Assembly (NCBI GenBank): GCA_030295235.1
Contig: AP026125.1
Span: 620,001 to 684,000 of the forward strand
Origin: Fistulifera solaris
Taxonomy: Eukaryota > Bacillariophyta > Bacillariophyceae > Naviculales > Stauroneidaceae
Direction of reading: 5' to 3'
DNA length: 64,000 nucleotides
This document shows positions 24,023-35,376 of this stretch, piece after piece. The translations under genes were made by a program, and so were the position numbers. Numbering within the stretch: the first letter of the stretch is position 1; every line of letters begins with the position of its first letter. Below the pieces are notes generated by a model, which was not told where the DNA came from, ran no database searches, and saw only the letters and a program-made list of their open reading frames with translations.

Positions 24023-24478
24023 ATCTAAACGGTAAACCCTGGGTTCTTCGTACACGTCCGTTGCGATACAAAAATAGTAGGAACACGGATTAACGCGTCT
24101 CAGTGTGACATAGACTTTGTCATATAAGCTCATTATGTACACGGTCTGTCATTGCTTTTTTCATGAAATTTTCACCCTGTAACATCGCGGTAAAATTCAG
24201 ATCTTAGCGTGTCAATAAAAATGTGAAATCATGGTCCGAATGGATGCAAACACTTTGAATCGATTCAATATAATATATGAAATAATATCGAGGTGTTTGC
24301 ATCCATTCGGACCATGTATATATTTATTTATAAGAACGCTAAAATCAACATTTTGCCGTGATGTTACGCGGTGAATTTTTGTGCCAGCAGCGCAGTACAC
24401 TAAGGCACAGTAGGAGGCGCGTGGATGTCTGATGCGACATTTCGGCCATATGCCCAACCCAGGGTTTACCGTTTAGAT
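24023..24478. mobile_element. 456-bp foldback (MITE-like) element
   Basis: Exact 23-base terminal inverted repeats lie at 24023-24045 and 24456-24478 (ATCTAAACGGTAAACCCTGG...). A second exact 24-base inverted pair lies at 24230-24253 and 24293-24316 (CATGGTCCGAATGGATGCAA...), next to the 39-base loop. Between these, the two arms remain alignable but diverged (for example TTCACC..GTAACATC.CGG near 24170 against its partner near 24370). There is no coding capacity. The arms probably form a non-autonomous DNA-transposon derivative, or one half duplicated in inversion. No clear target-site duplication is visible. Confidence 0.75.
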
Positions 24479-24542
24479 TATTCATGCCAGATCATCGTCG
24501 TCATCATCATCATTACAGTATTACTACGTACACCCGGAAACG

Positions 24543-24609
24543 ACGTTAAAATTCTGCCTCGCCGTAGGCTTTACGTAGAAACTTGTACTGAGAGGCAGAA
24601 TTTTAACGT
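24543..24609. mobile_element. 67-bp palindromic mini-MITE, copy 1
   Basis: Terminal inverted repeats of 18 bases, ACGTTAAAATTCTGCCTC and its exact complement, enclose a 31-base centre with GCCGTAGG and TACGTAG. A second copy with the same ends and almost the same centre lies 27.8 kb away at 52393-52459, which shows that this is a dispersed element rather than a local hairpin. It is too short to code. Confidence 0.8.
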
Positions 24610-24730
24610 CCTTCCCGGAGTATTATTTTTTATGGTTTCACGTGTTTTTGCACCCATTTCGAAGGTCTACCTTAATAGAGAGGCACATTTTTCGATAATA
24701 TTAAGCTGAAACAGGCCGCAAGAATTCACA

Positions 24731-25872
24731 ATGAGATTCCAGTCGACAATTACCGCCTCGCTCTTGGCGACAGCCTTCGGTTTTCAGCCCCAACAACAAC
24801 TCTCTGTGAGATCGACATCCACAGAACTCCATATGTCTTCTGTTTTACCGAAAGCCGCCGTCAAAGTTGTCACGATCGCTGCTGGAGCTGCCTTAGCTGG
24901 AACCGCTGGAGTGAAATTGATCCTCGACAAACCGTCTCGTACGTATGCTGAGGGATCCGTCGGGGATGAGTATGATGCATGGACGTCCGAGGGGATTTTG
25001 GAGTATTATTGGGGAGAACACATTCATCTGGGTTACTATACCCCTGAAGAAATGAAAGCCGGTTACAAAAGAAAGATTTTATTCAAGCGAAATACGATTT
25101 TATTGACAAAATGATGGAGTTTGGTGACATCGACCCCGCCCAGTTCAAGAAGGCCAAGGTTCTCGATGTTGGCTGCGGATTCGGTGGAACTTCTCGATAT
25201 CTCGCGAAAGCACTCGGGCCCAGTTCTCATGTAACGGGTATCACTCTGAGTCCGAACCAGGTCAAACGTGGTACAGAGCTGGCGGTAGAGCAAGGTGTTG
25301 CCGAAAACACCAAGTTTATGGTCATGGATGCCCTCAAAATGGATTTTCCCGACAACTCGTTTGATATTGTTTGGGCGTGCGAGAGTGGAGAACACATGCC
25401 TGACAAAAAGACATACATTGAGCAAATGATGCGTGTACTCAAACCTGGAGGCAAATTTGTCATGGCGTGCTGGTCGCAGCGGGAGGAAGGGGACCAACCC
25501 TTCACCAAACGCGACAAGCGTGACCTACAATATCTGTACGAAGAATGGTCACATCCTTACTTTGTTTCTATCAACTATTTCAAAAAGCTCATTGACGATA
25601 CTGGTGTGATGGGCGAAGTTAAAACCGCCAACTGGGTCGACGAAACGATTGCGTCGTGGCGCCATTCGGTGTGGGTCGGTATCTTTGATCCTCGTGGCTG
25701 GATTTTCAAACCAAAGCAATATTACAAGTGCGTCCGAGACGCTTACTGCCTCGAACGAATGCACCGCGCTTTCAAGCGTGGTCTCATGGAGTACGGAATG
25801 TGGGCGGCCACCAAGAAAGTACCGCCCGCACCCGCCGCCGAGACCAAAGAAGAAAGCTCGGAGTCTAGTTAA
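24731..25872 (+). CDS. plastid gamma-tocopherol methyltransferase-like SAM methyltransferase
   Basis: The protein begins with a signal peptide-like MRFQSTITASLLATAFGFQP, whose TA|FG is the diatom plastid-import motif, then a hydrophobic segment (VVTIAAGAALAGTAGV). YYWGEHIHLGYYTPEE matches the VTE4 group. The SAM-binding motif is KVLDVGCGFGGTSRYLA, and DIVWACESGEHMPDK follows. The C-terminal half keeps the tocopherol/sterol-methyltransferase pattern (RVLKPGGKFVMACWSQRE). Members methylate gamma-tocopherol at ring position 5 using SAM. A one-base frame jump lies at an A4 run (25067-25070, one A too few); the family sequence GYK-KDFIQAKYDFIDKMM crosses it in the other frame. The gene is convergent with the hydrolase downstream, 64 bases between stops. 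Confidence 0.85.
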
Positions 25873-25936
25873 ATTATTACAGAATAATAGTTCTCAAAAG
25901 GATGTAAAGAAATCACAACAAGCAGCAATTATTTGC

Positions 25937-27341
25937 TTAGTCATTCTTTTTCGTAGCGTCCTCCATTGTTCGGCCTTGCACAATGTCCATAAACCGGGAT
26001 GACATGGTTGGGATGGCAGACTTTTTGTCGGTTTCGACAGTATCTGAATTAGACTCAGTCACCAGGCACTGATCTTCCCCTGACGAGTCGGCAGAACTTT
26101 GCTCGGGGGGAATGGGAAAGAGCCGCCTTCACGAAGCCTTTCATTGCATCCCAGTAGGGCTGCCCGCCGTGCATGTGAGTATCATTATGTGTACCCTCGG
26201 GTACTATGTGCATCCGCACCAGACGTGATGGCTTGATTGACTGCAATTGAAACAATTCCAACATTTGCTCGTGTGGTACGAGTTCATCTTTGCCGCCCGC
26301 CATGTACAGCGTCGGTGTCTCCAAGTAGGGGGCGATCTTGGTGGAATCCCACCCAATTCTCAATACCAGAGCCTTGATCGGTGTAAGAAATGGCATGAGC
26401 TGATCAACCATGGCGGATATAGATGTAAAAGTATTTTCAACAATCACACCCGCCAACGGAATATCGTTTCGTTGCGCATAATCGGCTAAATGAAACGCCA
26501 CGGCTCCTCCCAGCGAGCGACCAAACAAAAATGCTTGCTTCGGATCGATCCGCGGGTGCGACTGGCAAAATTGTAAAGCCGCTTCGGCATCCAAACGCAA
26601 TCCTTTTTCACTGGGCCCGACATGGGATTCGCTGTCGCCGTAACCACGATACTCCACCAACAACACATTTGCTCGTAACTGCTTCGACATTTTAATAGCA
26701 TTCGGTAATCGCAAGCCAATGTTACCAGCATTCCCGTGAAAGAAGATGACCGTAGGGACTTTTTTGTTCACATTGTTGTCGTGAAAAATCAACCATGAAT
26801 GTATTTTGACTCCGTCGGGACACGGAATCATGATGGATTCAAAGGGAAGGTCGTCATATTCACTTGGTGATCGATAGCCTCTCGGATTGCGTCTGGGTGA
26901 CTTCGGTAACCCTCCAATGGTCGGAAAGTACAGCAAATTGTCTTGTTTCATGTAAAGAATAGCCGCCACTACAATCGCCACACCTCCGGTGAAATAACCC
27001 AGCCGACAGGCAAAGGTCACCAGTGTCGAGGAGAGAAAGCTACTTTGAGTCACAAGATTGTTGGGTTCTTCGGTCATGATGGTTCGTCTTTGGAGTAAAT
27101 GATGAGGATTGTTGTTTCTTCGAAGATCGAGGTCCGTCGAACTGTGCGGAACTAAAAATTCTTTTCGATCAATCGTCGCGTACGTTCTGTTCGTTAAGGA
27201 GCTGATTGTTCTTCCGAGCTCAAAGGAAGTGCACACACGCTTTTTTAATGAACCAGATAGCAATATAGACGACGACGACAAGACCCACAATGACCTCGTC
27301 TTCATCATTGTCATTTTGCTATCATTTCTTTCGTTTTTCAT
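25937..27341 (-). CDS. ABHD13/BEM46-like alpha/beta hydrolase, membrane-anchored
   Basis: After an N-terminal extension, a single hydrophobic segment (GYFTGGVAIVVAAILYM) is followed by the hydrolase fold. Landmarks are VIFFHGNAGNIGLR (oxyanion strand), LVEYRGYGDSES, the nucleophile elbow LFGRSLGGAVA with Ser, the acid AGGKDELVPH and the catalytic His in PEGTHNDTH. The architecture matches ABHD13/BEM46 proteins, which are membrane-anchored serine hydrolases of poorly known substrate. Near the C-terminus a G6 run on the plus strand (26105-26110, one too many) shifts the frame. Beyond it the more natural tail ends at 25937 and includes SSRFMDIVQGRTMEDATKK. Starts at 27314 or 27077 (MTEEPNNLV) are alternatives to 27341. 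Confidence 0.83.
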
Positions 27342-27789
27342 TGCGACGACGAGAAGGAGCAAATAAGCGCAAAGCGCTCCTTGAGTTGCGGAGAGACAAC
27401 TTCAAGTTTTTTAGGACCGAGTCAGTCGTCTGGGCGGCGCTCGGCTCGGAAGTGGAGTGATGAGTGATGTCGGTCCCAGTACCGCATCGACTATAAATCA
27501 GATAGTAGACCCTGGCATACGTCATTCGCGTCATTTTGGTTTGTCAGATCGGTCTCCAGCCTACTTTTGCAGTCACGGTCATTTCGACGTTCGTGTACAC
27601 TCCGATCGATAATTGTTTGCAGCATTTATTCGTTGTCGTGTCCCGTGTGTCCCCCTTGTTGATTGCGCTCCAAAGACTCCGCGTTTATCACAACAACAAC
27701 GCGGCTCCGCTGTGTCGACGCAATTATTCATTCTTTCTTTTGACACTACGAAGACTTGCTCTCGCGAAATACAAGAACGAACGTAAACA
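27342..27789. promoter_or_regulatory. divergent promoter region
   Basis: A 448-base spacer lies between the divergent hydrolase and UDP-glucose dehydrogenase start codons. No gene or repeat was recognised; the role follows from position only. Confidence 0.4.
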
Positions 27790-29437
27790 ATGAGTGACGA
27801 CTGGGAGCTGAAGATCTGCTGCATGGGCGCAGGATATGTGGGAGGACCGACGATGGCGGTAATTGCCAAGCGATGCCCTAAGGTGCGTTGCGCTGCTGTT
27901 AGTAGTTTTCTTTCTGTTCTCGATAAGGCTTTATTATGAAAAGGGACACTTCGCACTGTGTCTGAGGTTTTGCGAGTCGGGTGAATGCCATTTCTTTTAG
28001 CATTTGTGCAGCCCGAAGAATTGCCGATCAATCTCACGACGTGCCTTCTCCTGCGTCAAACTCAATCTTCTCTACTTTGCCTACTTCCCTGCTTTACTTT
28101 AGATCCGTGTTTGCGTCGTGGACATCTCGCAAAAGCAAATCGATGCCTGGAAGACAGACGATCTTCCCATCTATGAACCAGGGCTTCTCGAAGTCGTCCA
28201 GGAGTGCCGCGGTCGCAACCTTTTCTTCTCGACAGACATCGCTACCGAAATTGAAGCTGCCGACATCATCTTCATCTCGGTCAACACACCCACCAAGACA
28301 CAAGGTATTGGTGCAGGCCGAGCCGCCAACATCAAAAACTGCGAGTTGTGTGCTCGCACGATTGCGGATGTTGCCACCACCGGCAAAATTGTCGTCGAGA
28401 AGAGCACCGTGCCCGTGCGTACCGCCCAAGCCATTGCGCGTGTCCTCCAGTCCAACGAAAAGGGGCTCAAATTCCAGGTTCTCTCGAATCCCGAATTCTT
28501 GGCGGAAGGAACCGCCATTGCGGACCTGATGAACCCCGATCGCGTCTTGATCGGAGGACAGCAGAGTGAAGAAGGCTTGGCGGCGGCCGCCAAATTGGTT
28601 TCGGTCTACGCACACTGGGTTCCTCGTGAACAGATCATTACCACGAATTTGTGGTCCTCCGAATTGAGCAAGTTGGTGGCAAATGCCTTTTTGGCACAGC
28701 GTGTGTCGTCGATCAACTCAATTTCGGCGCTCTGCGAGGCCACCGGTGCCGATGTCTTGGAGATTTCCCGAGCGGTCGGTATGGACGATCGCATCGGCAA
28801 GCGCTTCTTGCAGCCTTCCATTGGGTTCGGTGGTTCGTGCTTCCAAAAGGATATATTGAATCTGGTATACCTCTGTGAGACGTACGGTCTCAATGAGTGC
28901 GCGGCCTACTGGAACCAAGTCATCTTGATGAATGACTTTCAAAAGAAGCGATTCTCGGAGAAGATCGTGGCGAGCATGTTCAACACGGTGACGGGCAAGA
29001 AGATTGCCATGTTGGGATACGCCTTCAAGAAGGACACGGGTGATGTTCGCGAGACTCCCTCCATGTTTGTCTTGCGTGACTTGGTTCACGAGCAGGCCAA
29101 TGTTCATGTCTACGACCCTCAGGTGAAGCGCGAGGACATGTGGATCGAAATGGACTACACGTGCGGAATGAACAAGGACAATACTCCCCGACTTGAGGAG
29201 TCGGTCGTGACGGCCCCCGACGCCTACGCTGCTTGCGAAAAGGCTCACGCCCTTCTCATCCTGACGGAATGGGATGAGTTCAAAACGTACGATTACAAGA
29301 AAATCTACGATTCCATGATGAAACCTGCCTTTGTTTTTGATGGACGTAACTTGCTGGATCACGATGCCCTTCGTGCGATTGGTTTCGAAGTACATGCTCT
29401 CGGAAAGCCCGATCCGTTGAAATTCTCTGACCTTTAA
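27790..29437 (+). CDS. UGDH: UDP-glucose 6-dehydrogenase
   Basis: Exon 1 (27790-27882) and exon 2 (28103-29437), split by a 220-nt phase-0 intron, encode 475 residues. [24 protein letters not shown] contains the NAD-binding GxGYVG. Other landmarks are [45 protein letters not shown] and the catalytic cysteine block [17 protein letters not shown], then [14 protein letters not shown]. The enzyme oxidises UDP-glucose to UDP-glucuronate in the cytosol with two NAD+, feeding uronic-acid polysaccharide synthesis, which matters for diatom extracellular matrix. Length and residues match the animal/plant enzyme, including the eukaryotic N-terminus. The intron is three times longer than the others here. 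Codon choice is GC-richer than neighbouring genes, consistent with high expression (inference). Confidence 0.95.
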
Positions 29438-30655
29438 GAAATCAGTTTTACCGGTGTTTCCGCAACAGATTGAAGTAAACAAAGAACAATGCACCTGTGG
29501 CTTGAGTTAAACATAATAAAGGTTAATTATTAGTGTAAAAGTCTCCGCCGTGTGTATTTTTAGTTCGACAACGAACGAAAATGTAACTATGACGATGGTG
29601 TTTAGAAGATTGATTTTGACGCCCCCTATTGGTTTTCGACCCTTTAGACAGATAGGGTGGAAAGTAGCTTCACCTGTTCAATCTTAATTGTAGAAACGAG
29701 GACGCTGCGAGAAAATGCTTTTGATTTGTGAATTGAGCACGCAAAGAACCGTGTAATGTATAATCGGATAATAGATATTCTCGCTGCTAATTCTGAATCA
29801 AGCGAGTTATAGCGTAAGCCAAGCATACCTTAATACTAAGGAAATTTCCATTCTCTGAGCGGCGAAAAGTGTTGCACGGATCTCGTTGCTCTTAGTAATA
29901 CGGAGTACCTTGTATCAGGTACTGGAAATGAATGCAATGATTTAACTTACCACGACTGCATTTCAGTCATGAATCAATATTCTTCCATGCTTTATTGCTA
30001 CCAGCTACCAGGTACCTAACATTCGTTCGTTCGTCATATTTCTTGCTCGACGTTTGCTTTTACCATCGTTAAACTATTTATACCGCACTTACAATTCATG
30101 CATTGAATCTTTACGGTATCTTTGTTTTCCCATCGACACTAGGCATAAAGTGTAGATTACTTTTTTCACGACTGCATTTCAGTCATGAGTATATTTGTTC
30201 CTGAAATCGACAGCTAATCCTGCTACAAGGTAAATACAGACTCTCTAACAACTCGGGAAGCTAAGTATTCGTATCAAAGTTTACTCATTTTCATCAGCCT
30301 CTTCAGAACGACTTTATAATGATGATGTTGCGTTGACTCACCAGGATCTTTAGGACTCGGGACTAAAGACCATGACTGACTTTTCATGACCGGTATCCGA
30401 ACGGACAATCGGCTACTTTGCTCAGATAGTGTAGACTGCCACTGTATGTTTTACTGTAATAGAACGGCCGCGCTCTTTGTAATTAGCTCATTCGTCGTTA
30501 GTCGTTAACGAGAAAAAGATTTTTGTGCGTCCATTATTAGTGATCTTTTTCAATAAACCGTTCCGGGGAAATAAGCTATCTTCAAAGAGCTGTATCTTGA
30601 CTGTATTGGAGTGGAGAAAGAAGTTGCGCTGCGCTGCTAATAACGGAGATCGACG
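29438..30655. other. repeat-bearing intergenic stretch
   Basis: No gene in 1.2 kb. It contains two CACGACTGCATTTCAGTCATG hairpin motifs (near 29951 and 30168) outside the main tandem array, one TACGGAGTA (29899-29907) and one TACCAGGTA (30006-30014). The stretch around 30020-30060 (TTCGTTCGTTCGTCATATT) resembles part of the 238-bp repeat, so this looks like a decayed solo copy. Confidence 0.6.
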
Positions 30656-32778
30656 ATGAGAATACTTTTCTTTTATGTTTTTGCCGTGTCGACTATCGTA
30701 GCCTCCAGCTTGTCGCTTTTTCCGCGAATGTTTTGTCGAACGAAAGGGACAGCAACACTTCGGCAGCACTTTCAAACTTTCTCTTTTGCTGAAAAATCTT
30801 TCCTGATGTTTTCTTCTTCTTTTGATGGCGAAGATAACATGAATCTCACAAACTCGTCGATATCTGCATCCGAGTACATGGAAATGGCGGCCCGTTATAA
30901 GAAAAGAGCGAAGGAGATCATGGACGAGGCAATAGAACTAGAAGCACAGCAACAAGTGAAAAAAGCAATAAAGACGCAACAGCAAGATCAAGCGAACCAA
31001 GAAGCTATCCGACGTTTCTTTTCGTCAACCAAGAATGTTTCTTCACAAAGTGTGTCGGAGCTACTGGAAAGGAGCGATGGACTGTGGATCAGCTTATTCC
31101 TATTGTACATACGCTTTATGAGCGAGAAAAATCCGCCATCGCTGCGAACAATACCGAGCAGCTGGAAGTGGCTAGATCCCTGTTACAAACAATTTTGGAT
31201 GGCGCCGCTATTACAGACGGGAAGAGGGGAGTCGAAAAGTTGGGCGATAAATCTTCGCGATGGTCAGGGAAGGGTTTCTCGACTCTCAAAGCGCAATTAA
31301 AAGAATGGCGTCGCAAAGATGAAGACAGCTTTCAGCGACGTTTGGCATCGGACTTATACGATGCGATCAAAAGCAATACCACCATTGAAAAGTACATCAA
31401 AAAGTCGTTAGGTCTGGCTACGGAAAACGAAGAAGAAACGGATGGGACGCCGATTGCAAGTAACCAGATGTCAGTTACAGTGCTTCCTTATTGGATTCCT
31501 ATGTCACTTTTACCATACATTGTTGCGGCAAAGACCTTGTTGGACCGGAAGGACGTTGAGGATATCAAGGAGAAAGTACTATCGTCAAGTCGCTTTTACT
31601 GCACATCATCAGAATCCGTCCCAGTAGCCGCTTTGTTCAGAGGAAATATTCGCTTGAAGGGGGCATTTACAGAGAACGATAATTCACAACTGGTGGCAAA
31701 CGTATTTGACGAAATCCAGCAGCTGATGAGGGAAAAATCATTATCTTCGCGAGTGCAGTTATTTGTCATGCCTGATCCTGAGTGGGTACCCGACAGAGAC
31801 AAGCGAGAGCCCAAACCCAAACCAGTGATTTTGGCGCTTCCAAGAGCCGTGGTACCGGATGATGCGTTAGCTGGTCGATCCAAAATCCGAAAATTGGTGT
31901 TAAGCGTGGTGGCTTTCACGGCGTTTGCTAGCATATGCAATTTTGCGCTCAGGTGCTATTCCTTGAACTGGACCTTCTATTCATCCATTATTCAGGCGAA
32001 CAACTTCAATAATGCCTTGTCTTGCTATCCCATTGTCGCTGGTATTATAGGCGTCCAAGCAGCACACGAAGTAGCTCATCTGGTTGTTGCACGAAGAAAT
32101 GGTATCCGAACAGGAAGGCCTGTGCCGATTCCCTCTCCGTATTTACATGCAGGGCTGTTTGGTTGCATAACCCCGCTACGGAGTTTTCCTCGAAACCGGA
32201 CTTCGCTCTTTGACTGGGCTCTGAGCGGGCCACTGACGGGCATCATAATATCCGTGCTTCTTATGATTTTTGGTTTGCATCATACTGTGAATGCTTCCCA
32301 TGCAGCTTTGTCACGATTCCCAGTAATTTCTATCGCCGAACTGAAATGCAGTTTTCTTGTCGGATCAATAACTTCGCTCATCGCCCCCAAGGTTATGATG
32401 CTACCAAATTCGCAACCAATTCCCATGCATCCACTATTCATGGTCGGCTTCACAGGACTTTTGTCGTCTGCTCTGAACATGCTGCCGGTATTTCGCTTAG
32501 ACGGAGGTAGGGCTTGCACGGCAGTTTTAGGAACTCGTACAAGTGCCCTGGCGTCGTCGTGGACTTTGTTGATGTTGCTTTCGGCAGCCTTGTCAGGAAG
32601 CAGTATTTTTGGCTATTGGGCAGCACTTATTATTTTCTTTCAACGGCGACAAGATATCCCTGTCCGTGATAGTGTCACCCAAGTTAACGATATGCGCGTG
32701 GCTGCTTGGATTGCTTCTCTTGCTACCAGTCTTCTTGCTCTGCTACCTTTTCCAGGGGGTCCATTTCCCTTGCTATGA
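30656..32778 (+). CDS. EGY-like plastid site-2 metalloprotease (M50)
   Basis: The C-terminal half is a polytopic membrane domain with the zinc motif GVQAAHEVAHLVVARRNG (HExxH) and ALNMLPVFRLDGGRA (NxxPxxxLDGG), the two hallmarks of S2P/EGY proteases. RTGRPVPIPSPYLHAGLFG and PMHPLFMVGFTGL match the plant EGY group, which sits in thylakoid or envelope membranes and is needed for chloroplast development. The N-terminus is hydrophobic (MRILFFYVFAVSTIVAS), then hydrophilic with a coiled-coil-like stretch (residues about 75-110). A one-base frame jump lies at 31068-31070, where an A3 run seems one base short; LLE and KERWTVDQL join there. The locus is convergent with the DUF6824 gene downstream. 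Confidence 0.87.
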
Positions 32779-32916
32779 ATCGCAATACCTACGTTCGGCT
32801 TAGAGACAAAGCTTTGCAAAAGATATATAAAGTTATAGGAATTGTAATTAGACATCTGATCCCGTTATGCAAAAGTTCGTGTGATCAGCACCATTACGCT
32901 GGGTCGAAAAGGCGGC

Positions 32917-34290
32917 CTATTCCAGCATGGGTGCAGATTGCAATCGATCGCGCTGATAGCTAATATTGTGGCTACCGCATTGAAAACTAGTCACAGCAGC
33001 CGACTGATCCACCAGTCCGTAGCTGTTGAAAAGGCGCCTTGGGCTTCCATCACCAATTGGAGAGAGGATAAGGTCTTCACCGAAGGAATCGGAGTTATCC
33101 TCCATGTTTCCTTGCCGATAGGACTTTTCAACATCCATAGCCATATTTGTATCGGAGTTGCGGCGAACATGCATGATTCGATGTTGACGATGTGGGGAGG
33201 GTGATAAATCAAATCCATCAAAGAACATATCTGGAGCTGAATTGTTCATTTTTTGAAAGACCTCGGCTTGGTTGTCCGCCTCATAGGACCATCCTCCTAA
33301 GTTAGGACAAGAATTGTTGAAGATCGCCGATGAAACAACTTGAGGCGGTTGTACATGCTGAGACTGTTGCTGAAGCTGTTGCCCGATATGGTAGGGCAAT
33401 TGCATCATCTGCGGTGGCTGTGATCGCAACCCGTTCAATTCCACTACTGAACGTGCCGACTGATGACCGACAATGTCAATTGTTGCCTTGGGCCCGCCAA
33501 ATCCTGCCGTTAGCTCTGCATCTAAAGCCCCTAGAAGCGAGTCCTGGAGCGGTTCATAATTTCGAGAATGTACCATGGATGGCTTCCCCATGTGCAGTCC
33601 CGTAGGATCGAAGCTCAACGAACTAGAAGAACCTTGTAGAACAGAGCTATGAGAACTGTGATTTAGAGAGCTGTGCGAGCTGTGATCCAGATAGCCATGA
33701 TCAAGATAGCCCTTTTCACCGTGTTCGGCTTGACGGCGCTTCTTTTTGGCTGTGTTACTAGACTTGTACTGGTCGTGAAGTGCATCTCGGAAAGCCTGAG
33801 AGGTCTTCTCTCGGGCAAGGAAATCGCCAACCTCATACCAGCGACCGCTGGATGAGTCTCGTTTTACAAACCCTCCTTGGGGGCTTCGCTGGCGAACCTC
33901 ACAGACGATATCCGAGAGTATATAGGATTTCTCGAGCTTAGCGGCTGCGTTGGAGTATTCCTCAAGCCGGCTCTCAACCAACTTACGGAAACGTTCGTTC
34001 CCTACATGATTAAATGCTTTACGGCCACCTGTGAAAAGAAGACGGAAAGGTAAGTCACTGTGGAAATACAACTTTTAACAAAGGAAATTTTAACGTACGG
34101 CCGCCTGTGGAAGAAAGATCGAAGGTAAGTAATGTTCACAACAAAGCAAAGGGCACGAGTCATAGACACCATCTAACTTACAAATAACATCCCATTCTCC
34201 CGGAATATAATGTCGGGGCAGGGCCGTCATGTTCTGTCCAGCAACTCCCTGTACTTCGCTTTCACTTTCCGAATCATTTGAGTCGTTCAT
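32917..34290 (-). CDS. DUF6824 protein with a 6-nt microexon
   Basis: The inferred exons on the minus strand are 34290-34182, 34104-34099 and 34028-32917, giving 408 residues. DUF6824 is a diatom-enriched domain of unknown function, often in proteins with nuclear-type low-complexity tails. The domain reads GEWDVI-CGRGRK-AFNHVGNERF, later GGFVKRD...GRWYEVGDFLAREKTSQAFRDAL, then KKKRRQ. Direct joining of the two large exons would give CGRK, lacking two residues of the conserved CGRGK core. A 6-nt exon, GCGGCC, bounded by ag and gt, gives exactly CGRGRK and keeps the frame. The paralogue at 35377-36705 has CGRGKK without an intron. The C-terminal 250 residues are Ser/Gln/His-rich. A regulatory role is plausible but unproven. 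Confidence 0.8.
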
Positions 34291-35376
34291 TGTAATTAAA
34301 TGCGTATTGTTGTGACCTTGACAAAAAGTTTACGATGTTGCGTGCTCGTGATCCTCGACTAGCTGACGTTCCGTTTCGTAATTGTTTTGATCGTATTTGT
34401 TTATCAATATTCGTTCGCAAAGCTCCTTGCTTTGCTACAGCTGAATAAGTCTATTGAAACAACGATCCTATTTCAAAAGATGATCATGTAACATCATCAT
34501 GGTGTGGCTTATCACCGCGATGAAGGCTATTCGTAATTACCGCAGGTGGCCAAACCAAGGGGCTAATTTACTCCATGTGCCCATGCGAAAATCTCGGAGT
34601 GGAAGTATCGATCTAAAATGTAAAGTCATTAGTCAGTCGTGCTGCTCAATGTCCTATAGTAAAATAGTACATTTTGTAAGTAAATGACAGTCATTCTAGT
34701 CACGAAGCTAGTTTAGTGCCCACTTTATGTAGACATTAGACATTAAGCACTGGGACATTGAGAAACTATGAAATTTATGAAGAATGTAGTATGTAGTTAA
34801 CGATGTTATTGGGCCTTGTGCTAAGTTTTTAGCGTTTCAGTATCTACATTATCCATTTATTGCTTGTAAAATAAGGCGTTTGACAATCTGTACGCAAAAA
34901 TAAATATATTTTGAATAATTTCAAATTTGTTCTTGAAAACGAACGAAATCGCGTTGGGCTTGCGTCGCGCTGAGACAGAAGGCTGAAATCATAAAGACGA
35001 TTGACATTGGGACATCCTAAACCGTTCGGTATGACCATGATCCATGACCGTGACTTAGGTCTACCATTCATTCGTTTTGCACGAAACACAAAATAATGGT
35101 AAACGCCGAACGATGTACCATAGTTTCCAAAGTGGATAAGAATTCATTAGCATCAATCTGACCTGCGCCTCGCATCCGGTTATTCTGAGGGCTGCGCTGC
35201 TAGGATGCAATAGACGACCTTTTCAAAAAAGGGGTGTGTGCCGTATTATAGTCGTTGGAATGGCCGTCACAGCAAGTCGACAAAGCGCAATTGACATCCA
35301 GGAACGAAGCATGGTACAACAAATCAAGCCTCTGTACAGACAAATCATTCTGGCTCTATTTTTATAATGAATAGTA
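34291..35376. other. intergenic, no gene seen
   Basis: About 1.1 kb of AT-rich DNA separates two same-strand paralogues. I see only short open frames and no repeat belonging to the dispersed families of this window. It is the likely promoter of the upstream DUF6824 gene and the 3' region of the other. Confidence 0.5.

Noticed and set aside
22527-24730. Candidate centromere or replication origin in the AT-rich repeat island
   Set aside because: Base composition looks AT-rich, but nothing in sequence alone distinguishes it from an ordinary repeat cluster.
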